In this document: positions 1 to 11,557 of the stretch, piece after piece
How the letters are laid out: every line of letters begins with the position of its first letter
How positions within the stretch are numbered: position 1 is the stretch's first letter
Source of the DNA: Myxococcales bacterium
GTDB lineage: Bacteria > Myxococcota_A > Polyangia > Haliangiales > Haliangiaceae
Length of the DNA stretch: 64,000 nt
Assembly: GCA_016794525.1 (NCBI GenBank)
Contig: JAEUJY010000115.1
Location: 62,001-126,000 of the forward strand
Direction of reading: 5' to 3'
The notes under the pieces: model-generated
The model's database searches: none
The model's input: the letters and a program-made list of their open reading frames with translations, nothing else
Told to the model about the DNA's origin: nothing
Program-made: the position numbers and the translations under genes

Positions 1-87
1 CCTGGAGCAGCGGGAGGAGCGCCAGCCGCTCGCCATCGGGACACAGGAGCGCGGCGCGGCGGACCGCGGTGCGCGACACAAGCTCGG

Positions 88-91
<4 letters not shown>
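1..91 (-). CDS. 5' end of an unidentified gene, cut by the window edge
   Basis: About 30 codons are visible, reading MTELVSRTAVRRAALLCPDG and on towards LALLPLLQ. The ATG at 91-89 overlaps the TGA of the AAA+ ATPase gene as ATGA, the usual sign of translational coupling, so this should be the next gene of the same minus-strand operon. Too little is present to name a family. If the ATPase belongs to a contractile injection locus, this gene would be the next member of that cluster. Confidence 0.55.
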
Positions 92-2202
<2,111 letters not shown>

Positions 2203-2209
2203 GGGGGGC

Positions 2210-3304
2210 TCATCGTAGCTCGACGAGCGCGGCGTCGGCCATGTCGGCGAGGCGGATCAACCCGGCGGCCCGACAGGCGCGCGCCAGCTCGCCGACCAGC
2301 TTCCACGCACTGGGCGGCCAGGTCCCGACCACCGCGCCGGCGACGATCGCGTCGAGCAGATGCGCGACGATCGCGGCGTCGCCGCTGGCCGCGGCGAGAT
2401 CGACCGCGGCCTCGAGGTGGAACTGCCGCGCCTCGGGCTCGCCGAACAGCGCGGCCTGGCGCAGCCGCGCGCGCGCGCCGAGCGCGTGGCTGGCGGGCGC
2501 CGGCAGCCGGGCCGCCCGGGCGGTCGCGTCAGCGGCGGCCGGCACCGCCGCGGCGGTGTCGCCGGCGGCCACGTAGGCGTCGGCCAGCACGCCGGCCGCG
2601 CGCGCGGCGAGCTCGGCGTCGTCGCGCTGATCGGCGTCGCGCAGCGTGTCGGTCGCCAGCGCGATCGCCTCGTCGAGCCGGCCGGCGGCGACGAACGCTT
2701 CGAGCGCCAGCAGGTCGACGGTGCGCGCGATGTCGAGCCGCTCGCCCAGCCGGAACGCGTCGCGCGCGAACGTGAAGCACACCGCCGCCGCGGCGTGGTC
2801 ACCGCTGCCGGCCTCGACCAGGCCCAACTCGGCCAGGGCCAAGGCGGTCAGGTCGACCCGCCCCAGCGCCACCGCGCGCTGGCGGCACTGATCGAGGGCC
2901 ACCCGGGCGGCCGGCAGGCGGCCGACCCGCCGGCTGGCCATGCCGCGCACGAGGTACGCAGATGTAACCAATGGTCGGCGGATGTCGTCCGAAAGGTCCG
3001 ATGTCCGGAGGAGTACGGCGTCCGCGGCCGCCTCCCCGTCGCTGGCCACTCCCGCCTGGATGGTCGCGAGCGCCAGCAGCAGCTCGGCCTGCAGCTCCTC
3101 CGCGAGGTCACCGGATTCTCTCGCGAGTTCAGCGGCTTGGCGCGTCCGCAGGAGCGCGTCGGCGCGCAGCCCGACCCGGAGGTCGAGGCGCGCCAGGTCG
3201 AGCAGGCGGCTGCCCGCCAGGGCGTACTCGCCACCGCGCGCCAGGGTCGCGATCTCGGACCGCAGGCGTGCGATGGCCACTAGCTCCGCGCCCGTGGCAG
3301 TCAT
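2210..3304 (-). CDS. Helical-repeat (TPR-like) protein upstream of the AAA+ ATPase
   Basis: This 364-residue protein is almost entirely alanine/leucine-rich paired helices of 30-40 residues with TPR-like spacing (for example GDHAAAAVCFTFARDAF and GRLDEAIALATDTLRDA). It has no signal peptide or membrane segment. A longer reading from an ATG at 3313 is possible, but that ATG overlaps a perfect TATAAT -10 box, so the ATG at 3304, seven bases after the box, is preferred. The stop lies 7 bp before the ATPase GTG, indicating an operon. The job is probably scaffold or adaptor; no enzymatic motif is visible. A second helical-repeat gene is transcribed divergently 62 bp away. Confidence 0.7.
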   Translation of the reverse strand: MTATGAELVAIARLRSEIATLARGGEYALAGSRLLDLARLDLRVGLRADALLRTRQAAELARESGDLAEELQAELLLALATIQAGVASDGEAAADAVLLRTSDLSDDIRRPLVTSAYLVRGMASRRVGRLPAARVALDQCRQRAVALGRVDLTALALAELGLVEAGSGDHAAAAVCFTFARDAFRLGERLDIARTVDLLALEAFVAAGRLDEAIALATDTLRDADQRDDAELAARAAGVLADAYVAAGDTAAAVPAAADATARAARLPAPASHALGARARLRQAALFGEPEARQFHLEAAVDLAAASGDAAIVAHLLDAIVAGAVVGTWPPSAWKLVGELARACRAAGLIRLADMADAALVELR

Positions 3305-3311
3305 CGGAAAC

Positions 3312-3317
3312 ATTATA
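3312..3317 (-). promoter_or_regulatory. Perfect -10 box (TATAAT) for the minus-strand operon
   Basis: On the minus strand TATAAT is followed by seven bases and then the ATG at 3304, which would place transcription start on or next to the start codon. A TTGCGC hexamer lies about 18 bp upstream as a weak -35. On the plus strand TACGAT at 3353-3358 sits eight bases before the divergent ATG at 3367, so the two operons share a 62-bp promoter region. Confidence 0.6.
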
Positions 3318-3366
3318 GAAACCCAGGAAGGATCCGCGCAATCGCCCCGTACTACGATGCGCTTCG

Positions 3367-4542
3367 ATGACTGCGCATCTCGACCAGCTGCGCGCGGGCC
3401 TCGCCGACGGTGAACCGTCGACGCGAGCCGAGCTCGCCGTGCGTCTCGCCGAGGAGACGCCGATCTTCGGCAACCACCTCGAGCCCGTCCGCGCGCTGAT
3501 CCACGCCGCCGGCCCGCTCGTCGAGGCCGCCGCCGATCCCGCCCTCGAGGCGCGCCTGCTGTTCCGGCTCGCCGCGATCAAGCTCGCCGAGCTCGACTGG
3601 AACGCCGCCGACGCGGTGCTGTCGTCGGCGGGCGAGCGGATCGGCCGCGAGGGGCCGCTGATGTTCGCGATCGCCGCGCGCTCGTGCCGCGTCGGCATCC
3701 GCCGCGCCGATCGCGCCACCGCCGCCGACACGCTGCGCGCCGCCGCCCAGCACGTCGCGCGCATCGCCGACCCGCGCGAGTGGGCGTGGCAGCTGGCGCT
3801 GGCCGAGGTCACCGTCGGCCTCGCCGAGGACGCGGTCCACGACGAGCCGGGCGATCCGGCGCCGTTCGACAGCCTGCGCGACCTCGTCGATCAGCTGCGC
3901 CACGATCCGCGCTGGGTCGACACGGTGTTCACCGCGCGGCAGCTGCTCGCGACCGACGCGCTGGCCCGCGGCGACGCCGCCGGCGCCGCCAACCACCTGC
4001 GCGAGGTGGTCAAGGCCGCCCACGATCACGGCAGCCCGGCCGACGAGATCGAGGCGCGCATCGCCCGCGCCGCCGCGCTCGCGGCCCGCGGCGATCAGGC
4101 CGGCACCGAGGAGGCCGACCGGGTGATCCAGATCGCCCGCGATCGCGCCCTCGAGCACGGACTCACCGACCTGCACGTCGCGGCGCTGATCGGCCAGGCC
4201 GGCCTGATGAGCCAGCGCGGCAAGACCGCCGGCGCGCTCGACCGCTGCATCGAGGTCGCGCGCATCGGCGCCGACGGCGGCAACCTCGGCCGCTACGTCG
4301 CGGCGGTCGGCCTGATGTCGCAGATCTACCAGAACCACGGGGACTTCCCGTCGGCCTACCGCACGATCGCCGAGAGCTACCACGCGCTGCGCGCGGTGCA
4401 GGGCGACAGCGTCAAGCCGATGTTCGAGCGGCTCCTCGAGCCGCTGCGCGACCGCATGGGTCGCGACCGCTTCGCCAAGATGATCGACGACGTGAGCCGC
4501 GCCCGGCGTCTGGCCGACGAGCTCACCAGCACGAGCGCCTGA
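3367..4542 (+). CDS. Helical-repeat (TPR-like) protein preceding the 1603-residue protein
   Basis: The 391-residue protein consists of repeated amphipathic helices (RLAAIKLAELDWNAADAVL, ARGDAAGAANHLREVVKAA, SQRGKTAGALDRCIEVA, YQNHGDFPSAYRTIAESYH) with TPR-like alternation of large and small residues. There is no secretion signal. It is divergent from the other helical-repeat gene, and its stop is 11 bp before the ATG of the next gene, whose ribosome binding site overlaps this stop codon, so the two are surely co-transcribed. A chaperone or adaptor role for the large downstream protein is a reasonable guess but is not shown by sequence. Confidence 0.75.
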   Translation: MTAHLDQLRAGLADGEPSTRAELAVRLAEETPIFGNHLEPVRALIHAAGPLVEAAADPALEARLLFRLAAIKLAELDWNAADAVLSSAGERIGREGPLMFAIAARSCRVGIRRADRATAADTLRAAAQHVARIADPREWAWQLALAEVTVGLAEDAVHDEPGDPAPFDSLRDLVDQLRHDPRWVDTVFTARQLLATDALARGDAAGAANHLREVVKAAHDHGSPADEIEARIARAAALAARGDQAGTEEADRVIQIARDRALEHGLTDLHVAALIGQAGLMSQRGKTAGALDRCIEVARIGADGGNLGRYVAAVGLMSQIYQNHGDFPSAYRTIAESYHALRAVQGDSVKPMFERLLEPLRDRMGRDRFAKMIDDVSRARRLADELTSTSA

Positions 4543-4553
4543 AGGAGACCACC

Positions 4554-7500
4554 ATGGCCGATCCCGCCCCCGCCGGAGCCCCTGCGAACCCGCAGGCATC
4601 GATCGACAAGTACGCTGCGAAGACGCAGGAGGGTGCGGCGGCCGACGAGGCGATCGTCCATCGCGTCGAGGGCCAGATCGCCAACTCGCCGATGGGGTGG
4701 TTGCAGGGGCTGCTCGGCGAGGCCGGGTCCAAGGCTGACTCCGAGAAGGAGCAGGCCCAGGACAAGGTCGACGAGATGAAGGACGAGGTGGCGAAGAACG
4801 AGAAGGACGCGCCACCCGACGCCGGCTCGCCGCCGAAGCCGGGCACCGCGACCAAGCCGGCCGTGCCCGCCGCCACCGCGCCCAAGGGCGGCGACGCCGC
4901 GCCGGCGAAGAAGGGCGGCGGCGAGGGCAAGGGCAAGACCCCGGGCAAGGCCGGCGGCAAGCCCGCGACCAAGGGCGGCGGCGACGCCGCGGGCGGCGCC
5001 GCGGGCGGCGACATGATCGCGACCCTGGCCGGCGGCGACGGGGACATCTCGAAGGCGCTCGACGCCTACGAGCCCAAGTCGCCCGGCACCAAGGACACGA
5101 TCGCCAAGATCAAGCAGATGGGCGACATCGCCCAGGGCTTCCAGGGCCAGATCGACACGTACATCGGCTCGGCGGGCGACGGCCTCAACGGCGCGCTGGC
5201 CCGCGCGGGCAACTGGATCGGCGAGGGCAAGAACATCGCCGCGATCTGGACCAACAACCCGTACAAGAAGGCCGAGGGCTTCCTCGGCTCGCTGATGAAG
5301 GTGCTGTCGGCGATCAAGAGCATCGCCGGCGTCGTCGGGAGCATCTGCGGCAAGATCGGCCTGATCCTCACCGTCGTCGGTCTGCTCGGGATGATCTTCC
5401 CGCCGATCGGCGCCGCGGTGTCGGCGGTCGCCCGCATCCTCAACATCGTCGGCCTGATCTGCGACGTGATCTCGTTCGCGCTGTCGGGCGTGCTCACCGG
5501 CCTCAACGGCGTGCGGCTGGCGCAGCTGATCGCGTCGGGCGCCTCGCCCGAGGAGAAGGCCGCGACCGCCGATCAGATGATGAGCGAGGCCAACGACGCG
5601 GCCTCGGGCCTCATCAGCCTCGCGATGCAGTTCGGGCCCAAGTTCATGAAGGGCCTGTTCGGCAAGAGCAAGGGCATCCTGAACGGCCTGATGAAGCGGG
5701 CCAAGGCGATGCTCGGCAAGATCGCCGCGAAGATCAGCGGCAACGTGAAGAACTTCGCCGACAAGCTGTTCCGCAAGCTCGGCTTCGGCGGCGTCAAGGG
5801 CCGGCTGGTCGACGGCGTGTGGCAGGCCGAGAAGGGGGCGATGAGCAAGGCCAAGGACTTCGTCGCCGACAAGGCCAAGAAGGCCGGCACCTGGGCCGCC
5901 AGCACCAAGCCCGCGCAGTTCGTGAAGAAGACCGCGACGGCGATCGCCGAGTCGAAGCCGGGCCAGTTCGTCAAGGACACCGGCACCAAGGTCGCCGACT
6001 GGGCCAAGGACAAGGGCACCAAGATCTCGAGCTGGACCAAGGACAAGGTCGCCAAGATCAACGACTCGTCGTTCATGAAGAAGCTCGACGAGCGCGCGGC
6101 GAAGATGAACAACTTCGCCGACAAGATCGACATGGAGAAGGGCGTCGAGAACCTCGGCAAGAAGGCCGGCTCGATCGGCGAGAACTGGAAGGTCACCAAG
6201 ACCCTCAACCAGGGCACGCAGTCGATCGAGGACCAGACCAAGGCGATGCAGAAGAAGTTCGCCGAGGAGAACCTCCAGAACCTCGCGGAGTCGCGCGAGG
6301 CCTGGATGAAGAAGCAGCAGCAGAAGCAGCTGGCGATCTCGGACAAGAAGCTGACCGAGGGCTCGAACCTGCCCGACTGGGACAGCCCCGAGGCCAAGAA
6401 GAAGTGGATGGAGGCCAAGGCGGCCAACGACGAGGCGCTGAAACTGAAGAACGAGGCGAGCCAGGTCGGAGCGGTCACCAAGGCCGAGGCCAAGACCGCC
6501 CAGGACGCCGCCGACAAGACCGCCGCCGACTCGGCCAAGACCGCGAGCCAGGCCGAGGCGCTCGACGAGAAGATGCTCGAGAAGCGCAAGCAGGACCCGG
6601 CCGGGTTCGCCGAGGACGCGCAGAAGGCGCGGATCAAGCGGCGTGAGCTCGAGGGTTCGCTCGGCGCGGCCGAGGCCAAGCGCAAGGAGCTGCAGGGCAT
6701 CGCCGAGAAGGACCTGACGCCCGAGCAGACCAAGGAGCTGGCCGACCTCAACAAGCAGCTCAAGCCGCTCGAGGAGCTGCGCAAGCAGGACGACGGCTAC
6801 TACAAGGCGCTGTCGGGCGGCGCCGAGCGGCCCACCGGGCCGAGCGGCGGCGTGATGGAGCAGGCCAAGTGGTACAAGGAGACCGGCGACAAGGTGGTCA
6901 AGGGCGGGCGCGCGGCGTCGGACCTGTGGAACGCCGGCAGCGGCGCGGTCGACGCCATGCAGGGCGAGGACGTGTCGTTCAACGGCGCCGGCAGCCAGTG
7001 GAACGGCCCGTTCGGATCGCTGGCGTGGACCCAGAAGAAGAAGCACAGCTGGGACAGCGCCGAGGAGTTCGACTTCAAGAACCCGCTCGCCTGGGACAAG
7101 GACGGCGCCAAGGAGGCGGCCAGCAAGCGCGCCGAGGAGAAGGGCAAGAAGATGGGCGGCGCGCCGGCGCTCGAGGCCCCGGCCGACAACTCCAAGCAGG
7201 AGTTCCACGACTTCGTCGTGAACAAGGCGACGCCGACGTCGATCGCCGCCAACGTGAAGAGCATGCTGTCGGGCCTGAAGAAGAAGGACCCGGCGGCGGC
7301 GCCGACGGCGCCGGCGTCCGCGCCCAAGGCCGACGCGACGCCCGCGCAGCCGCAGCAGACCGCGCAGCCGCAGCAGAACACGCCGCCGGCCGCGCAGCCG
7401 CAGGTCGACAACCCGCCGCCGGTCGCGGCCGCGCCCAAGGGCGACACGCCCGCCGCGCCGCAAGGTGGGACCCCGGCCGCGCCGAAGGGCGACACGCCCG

Positions 7501-9365
7501 CCGCACCGCAGGGCGGCGCGCCGCAGGCGGCCACGCCCGACGCGACGCCGGCCGCTCCCCAGGGCGCGGATCCAGCCGCCGCGAGCGGTGGCGGTGACGC
7601 CGCCGGCGGCGGTGGCGACGACGGCGAGGCCCTGCCCTACTGGCCGCACCTGCTCGCCCCCGACGGCGAGTTCACGATGGCCATGAAGGACTTCGCCTTC
7701 ATGCGCAAGATCGCCATCGAGTTCAAGAAGGGCCAGGTCTCGGCCAAGCAGAAGGCCGTCGATACCCTCGCGACCTACGGCAAGTACGACGAGTACGCCG
7801 CCAAGCGGAAGGCCGAGGCCGCGACCCACAAGGCGGACACCCAGGCCGCGGGCCAGGTCACGCAGCAGAACCAGACCGCCGCCGGTGAGGGCGCGCAGCA
7901 GGCCGGCAAGGCCAACGACGAGCAGAACAAGGGCAAGGACCAGGCGGGCCAGAAGGCCGCGGTCGACATCCCCGAGCCCGAGAGCAGCGGCTTCTGGGGC
8001 CGCATCATCGGCCGCATCAAGCGCTGGGCGAAGAACAAGGCGATGGCGGTGATGGGCTGGATCCAGGAGAAGATCGCCGACGTCATCCTGCGCGGCCTGT
8101 GCGGCGTGTCGATGGCCGACATGAAGGCCTATTCCGGCGCGCTGAAGAACCAGCAGGCCCGCGCCAAGGGCGTGGCCGACACCGGCTCCGAGACCACCGA
8201 CAAGGCGTCGGCGAAGCAGGACGAGGTGAAGTCGACCTCCGAGAAGGAGACCGCCGAGGCCGAGAAGTCGATCGCCGAGGCCGACACCAACATCCAGGAG
8301 GCCGACACCTTCCTCCAGGACATCAACGGCTTCGAGCAGCAGCTCAAGGCCGAGTCGACCCAGGCCAACCAGTTCATCACCCAGATCACCGCCGAGGTGC
8401 AGAAGAAGCGCGAGGAGAAGAAGGCGGCCGACGAGAAGGCCAAGGCCGACGCCGCCGCCGCGGCCGCCGCCCAGCAGGCGATGCAGGGCGCGACCGCCGA
8501 CACCGACGGCGACGGCCAGCCGGACCAGAGCGTGCCGGCGCCGGCCGCCGACGCGTCGAGCAGCGACGGCGGGACGCCGGACGCGGCCAGCCCCGACGCC
8601 AGCACCGGCGATCCGGCGGCGGCCAGCCCCGACGCCGCGGCCAGCCCCGACGCGGCCAGCCCCGACGCCGCCAGCGATGACGCCGACGAGGCGGCCAACG
8701 CCTCGCTGATCAAGGACGCGGCCAACTACGCCGCGGGCGCCGCCGACCTCGGCGTGAGCCAGGTCGAAGGCAAGGCCGAGGACTACAAGAACCAGATCAA
8801 GGCGGCGACCACCAACCGCGACAAGAAGATGGCCCAGGCGATGGCGACCGGTTCGGCCGACATCGGCGACGGCGCCACCGCGATCGTCGCCGAGCTGAAG
8901 ACCGAGGTCGGCGAGGCCAAGCAGCAGCTGGCCGACATCGAGGGCGGCAGCGACGCGGCCGCCGAGGCGGTGGTCGCGATCGCCAAGACCCTCGACGACC
9001 ACATCAAGCACGCCAACGAGGCGCTCGACAAGGCGTTCCTCTCGCTCTACGAGAAGATCAAGGCGTCGGCCAAGACCACCGGCGCGGCCGTGATGGACAA
9101 GGTCAACGACGTGGCGTCGCCGGTGAACGACGCGGCGACCTCGTTCCTCGACAACAACGAGGGCAAGGCCGACGCGGCCTACAACGCCGGGGCCGACGTG
9201 GTCGGCGCGGTCGCCAACCCGATCGGCGACGGCATGACCTCGGCGGCGGCGTGGGGCGTCGACAAGGTGGCGCGGGTGCCGGGCGTCGCGGTCGCGGGCG
9301 CGCAGGCCTACGGCGAGTCGATGTCGCAGGCCGGACCCTACGGCGTGCCGATGATGCCGTATTGA
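4554..9365 (+). CDS. 1603-residue hydrophobic-core, coiled-coil and low-complexity protein; candidate eCIS cargo
   Basis: The start is ATG with AAGGAG just upstream, overlapping the previous stop. The protein has a short helical head, a P/G/K-rich linker (about 85-155), a globular helical part, then a strongly hydrophobic glycine-rich stretch at about 250-325 (VVGSICGKIGLILTVVGLLG then GMIFPPIGAAVSAVARILNI). After this come long K/A/E-rich helices with repeated Lys-Asp/Trp segments (DWAKDKGTKISSWTKDKVAK), a Q/P/A linker with APQGGTPAAPKGDTP repeats (about 910-1015), and a second helical half with a DTDGDGQPD motif and SPDAASPDAA repeats. There is no signal peptide. Similar hydrophobic cores followed by ANASGASPEE-like helices occur, as I recall, in large eCIS-associated proteins, but no HExxH protease motif is present. 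It could be a cargo or membrane-active effector, or a tape-measure-like component. Function is unknown. Confidence 0.75.
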   Translation: MADPAPAGAPANPQASIDKYAAKTQEGAAADEAIVHRVEGQIANSPMGWLQGLLGEAGSKADSEKEQAQDKVDEMKDEVAKNEKDAPPDAGSPPKPGTATKPAVPAATAPKGGDAAPAKKGGGEGKGKTPGKAGGKPATKGGGDAAGGAAGGDMIATLAGGDGDISKALDAYEPKSPGTKDTIAKIKQMGDIAQGFQGQIDTYIGSAGDGLNGALARAGNWIGEGKNIAAIWTNNPYKKAEGFLGSLMKVLSAIKSIAGVVGSICGKIGLILTVVGLLGMIFPPIGAAVSAVARILNIVGLICDVISFALSGVLTGLNGVRLAQLIASGASPEEKAATADQMMSEANDAASGLISLAMQFGPKFMKGLFGKSKGILNGLMKRAKAMLGKIAAKISGNVKNFADKLFRKLGFGGVKGRLVDGVWQAEKGAMSKAKDFVADKAKKAGTWAASTKPAQFVKKTATAIAESKPGQFVKDTGTKVADWAKDKGTKISSWTKDKVAKINDSSFMKKLDERAAKMNNFADKIDMEKGVENLGKKAGSIGENWKVTKTLNQGTQSIEDQTKAMQKKFAEENLQNLAESREAWMKKQQQKQLAISDKKLTEGSNLPDWDSPEAKKKWMEAKAANDEALKLKNEASQVGAVTKAEAKTAQDAADKTAADSAKTASQAEALDEKMLEKRKQDPAGFAEDAQKARIKRRELEGSLGAAEAKRKELQGIAEKDLTPEQTKELADLNKQLKPLEELRKQDDGYYKALSGGAERPTGPSGGVMEQAKWYKETGDKVVKGGRAASDLWNAGSGAVDAMQGEDVSFNGAGSQWNGPFGSLAWTQKKKHSWDSAEEFDFKNPLAWDKDGAKEAASKRAEEKGKKMGGAPALEAPADNSKQEFHDFVVNKATPTSIAANVKSMLSGLKKKDPAAAPTAPASAPKADATPAQPQQTAQPQQNTPPAAQPQVDNPPPVAAAPKGDTPAAPQGGTPAAPKGDTPAAPQGGAPQAATPDATPAAPQGADPAAASGGGDAAGGGGDDGEALPYWPHLLAPDGEFTMAMKDFAFMRKIAIEFKKGQVSAKQKAVDTLATYGKYDEYAAKRKAEAATHKADTQAAGQVTQQNQTAAGEGAQQAGKANDEQNKGKDQAGQKAAVDIPEPESSGFWGRIIGRIKRWAKNKAMAVMGWIQEKIADVILRGLCGVSMADMKAYSGALKNQQARAKGVADTGSETTDKASAKQDEVKSTSEKETAEAEKSIAEADTNIQEADTFLQDINGFEQQLKAESTQANQFITQITAEVQKKREEKKAADEKAKADAAAAAAAQQAMQGATADTDGDGQPDQSVPAPAADASSSDGGTPDAASPDASTGDPAAASPDAAASPDAASPDAASDDADEAANASLIKDAANYAAGAADLGVSQVEGKAEDYKNQIKAATTNRDKKMAQAMATGSADIGDGATAIVAELKTEVGEAKQQLADIEGGSDAAAEAVVAIAKTLDDHIKHANEALDKAFLSLYEKIKASAKTTGAAVMDKVNDVASPVNDAATSFLDNNEGKADAAYNAGADVVGAVANPIGDGMTSAAAWGVDKVARVPGVAVAGAQAYGESMSQAGPYGVPMMPY

Positions 9366-9420
9366 GACGGTCGCGGTCCGGCGCCTGTCGGCGTCGGGCC
9401 GCGCGGGGTAGCATGCGCCC

Positions 9421-9762
9421 ATGGCGATCCGCTGGCGCGTCGTGAAGGAGCGGCTCGGCACCATCGTCGTGGTGCTGGGCATGCTGCTGGTCGGAGGGCT
9501 GGTGTGGTGGAACATGTTCGGCCAGGGGCCGTACAAGGACACCTGCCGGATCAGCCTCGGCTGCCGCTCGTACCTGTGCCTCGAGCACGGGCTGCGCGGC
9601 GACGCCCAGGTGCCGGCCGACGGCCGTTGCACCAAGGCGTGCTCGACCGACGAGGCGTGCGGCGACGGCTACCGCTGCGTGAAGCTCGAGGGCCCCGCGC
9701 GCGACGACCTGCCGCCGTTCGGCAAGCCGACCAAGGCGTGCATGCGCGTGCTGGCGCCGTGA
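9421..9762 (+). CDS. Small membrane-anchored cysteine-rich protein
   Basis: The 113-residue protein has one N-terminal transmembrane segment (about 13-33, TIVVVLGMLLVGGLVWW) followed by an exported domain with eight cysteines (TCRISLGCRSYLC, RCTKACSTDEACGDGYRCV, KACM). The CSTDEACGDGYRC pattern is a common disulfide-rich motif in exported proteins of Myxococcota and recurs in the 375-residue lipoprotein at 19.4-20.5 kb. TAGCAT at 9409-9414 lies six bases before the ATG, suggesting a leaderless transcript separate from the large gene upstream. No function can be assigned. Confidence 0.7.
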   Translation: MAIRWRVVKERLGTIVVVLGMLLVGGLVWWNMFGQGPYKDTCRISLGCRSYLCLEHGLRGDAQVPADGRCTKACSTDEACGDGYRCVKLEGPARDDLPPFGKPTKACMRVLAP

Positions 9763-9793
9763 CCGCGCGCGAGCCGCGGAGTACGATGCCGCG

Positions 9794-11485
9794 ATGGCCG
9801 AGGTCCCCTCGCGGCTGCTGATCGCGCCCGACGGCAGCCTGCTCGCGCGCGTCGTCGGCGACCACATCGATCTCATCAACGGCACGACGCTGAGCGCCGA
9901 CAGCGAGGTCGGCATCGATCCCGCGGCGACCGACAGCGACGTCGCGCTGTGCGGCGCCCCGCTGCGGCTGGTGGTGATCGCGCGCTACGACGGCACCACC
10001 CGCATCCACGCGGTCGATCCCCGCGGCCCGACCGCCACCGGCGAGCTGACGATCAAGGCGTCGATGCGCATGGTCGCAGCGGCCGGTGATCACCTGTGGC
10101 TCACCGGGCCCAGCGGCTCGGCGGTGCTCGACGTCGTGCGCAAGGAGCTGGTGCTGTGGCCGCTGCCGCTGCGCACGCCGGTGCACGGCGCCGGCTCGTT
10201 CGCCGGCAGCCGCTTCGTCGTGTCGACCGCCGGCATGCTCGAGGAGTGGGACCCGATCACCCGGGCGCCGGTGCGGCGGTTCCGGCTGGGTCGGCCGGCG
10301 CCGGCGCGCTGGGTCGGCGGCGGCGCGCGGCAGGTGTGGATGGTCGCCGCCAACGAGCCCGATCGCATCGACGTGATCCCGCTGGTGAACCACGGCCAGC
10401 CGCCGCGGGTCGACATCCCCGAGCCGATCGCGCGCATCGCGACCGAGCCCACCGGCGAGCAGCTGATCGTCACCGGCGAGAGCGGGACCGCGTGGCTGGT
10501 CGACCTGTCCGGGCGCGCGCCGCTGGCGCCGATCGAGGGCGTGGTCGTCGACGACGCCGGCTGGTTCGGCGGCCTCACCAGCGTCGCGGTCGCGCGGCGC
10601 GGTGGCGGCGTCGAGGTGCTGCCGCTGGCCGGCCGCGTGCCCGAGGGCCAGCCGGCGCCCCGCCCGCGCGTCGCCGTCCCCGCCGCGGCCGCCGACGCGG
10701 TGCCGACCCCGGTGGCGGCGGCCGGCGATCCCAACGTCGCCGATCGCCTGTCGGCGTGGCGCGAGCGCATGCGCGCCGCGGCGCCGCGGCCCGAGGCCAG
10801 CGGCCCGACGTTCGTCGCCCCGCCGAGCCCGCCCGGCTGGCGCGATCACGTCGCCGCGTGGGCGCGCGCGGTGACGTCGGGGACGTCGAGCGATCCGCCG
10901 ACGCTCGAGCCCGGCCTGCTCACCACCGTGGCCGCGCGGTTCGCGCTCACCGACGAGCTCGCCGACGCGCTGACGTTGCTGTACGGCGCGCACCTGTGCG
11001 GCCAGGACGGCGTCGCGGTCATCGAGCTGGCGGCGATCGTGCGCCGCCGCTGGGACGAGGCGCTCGGCCGCGGCGCGCTGGCGACCCGCGGCGTCGCGCG
11101 CTGGCGGCGCGGGCGCGCGCGGCTGGCCCGCCCGGTCGCCGACGTGCTCGACGAACAGGCCCCGCGGCTGGGCGCGCTGATCGCCAGCGAGGCGGTGCTG
11201 CCGCCGGGCCCGCTGGCCGTGCTGTGCGAGGACGAGGACATCGAGCTCGCCGAGCTGGGCGCGGCGCTGGCGCCGCAGCTCGGCCCGGTGTTCGTGCCCA
11301 CCGCGCTCGGCCAGGCCAAGCGCGAGGCGTTCCTCGTCGAGGCTCGGGCCCGCGGCGCCGCGCCGCTGGTGCCGTGGGCGCTGCCCCGCGTCGCGCTGCC
11401 GCCCAGCGCGATCGTGATCGTCGCCGACGAGGACGCCGCCCGCGCGCTGCGCGCGCCGGTCATCGAGCGCTGGCCCGCGCGCTGA
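9794..11485 (+). CDS. Beta-propeller-like protein with an ATPase-accessory-like C-terminus
   Basis: Residues 1-280 of 563 have regular short beta repeats (LLIAPDGSLLARVVGDHIDL, IATEPTGEQLIVTGESGTAW), consistent with a WD40-type propeller, ending in a proline-rich linker (280-350). Residues 365-460 (TVAARFALTDELADALTLLY and WRRGRARLARPVADVLDEQ) follow the same order of elements as the winged-helix part of the nearby AAA+ ATPase. Residues 470-560 look like a nucleotide-binding fold without a P-loop. It is cytoplasmic, with no signal sequence. TACGAT at 9782-9787 lies six bases before the ATG. A regulatory or scaffold partner of the ATPase is a hypothesis only. Confidence 0.65.
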   Translation: MAEVPSRLLIAPDGSLLARVVGDHIDLINGTTLSADSEVGIDPAATDSDVALCGAPLRLVVIARYDGTTRIHAVDPRGPTATGELTIKASMRMVAAAGDHLWLTGPSGSAVLDVVRKELVLWPLPLRTPVHGAGSFAGSRFVVSTAGMLEEWDPITRAPVRRFRLGRPAPARWVGGGARQVWMVAANEPDRIDVIPLVNHGQPPRVDIPEPIARIATEPTGEQLIVTGESGTAWLVDLSGRAPLAPIEGVVVDDAGWFGGLTSVAVARRGGGVEVLPLAGRVPEGQPAPRPRVAVPAAAADAVPTPVAAAGDPNVADRLSAWRERMRAAAPRPEASGPTFVAPPSPPGWRDHVAAWARAVTSGTSSDPPTLEPGLLTTVAARFALTDELADALTLLYGAHLCGQDGVAVIELAAIVRRRWDEALGRGALATRGVARWRRGRARLARPVADVLDEQAPRLGALIASEAVLPPGPLAVLCEDEDIELAELGAALAPQLGPVFVPTALGQAKREAFLVEARARGAAPLVPWALPRVALPPSAIVIVADEDAARALRAPVIERWPAR

Positions 11486-11530
11486 CCGGCGGTCCCGGCG
11501 GGCGGCGCGGCAGGGACCCGGCCTCGCCGA

Positions 11531-11552
11531 GGGGGCTCGGCGACGAGCCCCC
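11531..11552. terminator. Hairpin between convergent genes
   Basis: A perfect 9-bp stem GGGGGCTCG / CGAGCCCCC with a GCGA loop lies between the stop of the propeller gene and the convergent lipoprotein stop. There is no T-run on either side, so it may act as a weak bidirectional terminator or an mRNA 3' stabiliser. Confidence 0.5.
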
Positions 11553-11557
11553 GTAGT

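Noticed and set aside
4377-9635. 1752-codon open frame on the minus strand
   Set aside because: It is the antisense of the helical-repeat and giant-protein genes, reads as Leu/Arg/Val/Gly filler, has no ribosome site, and is explained by GC-saturated third positions.
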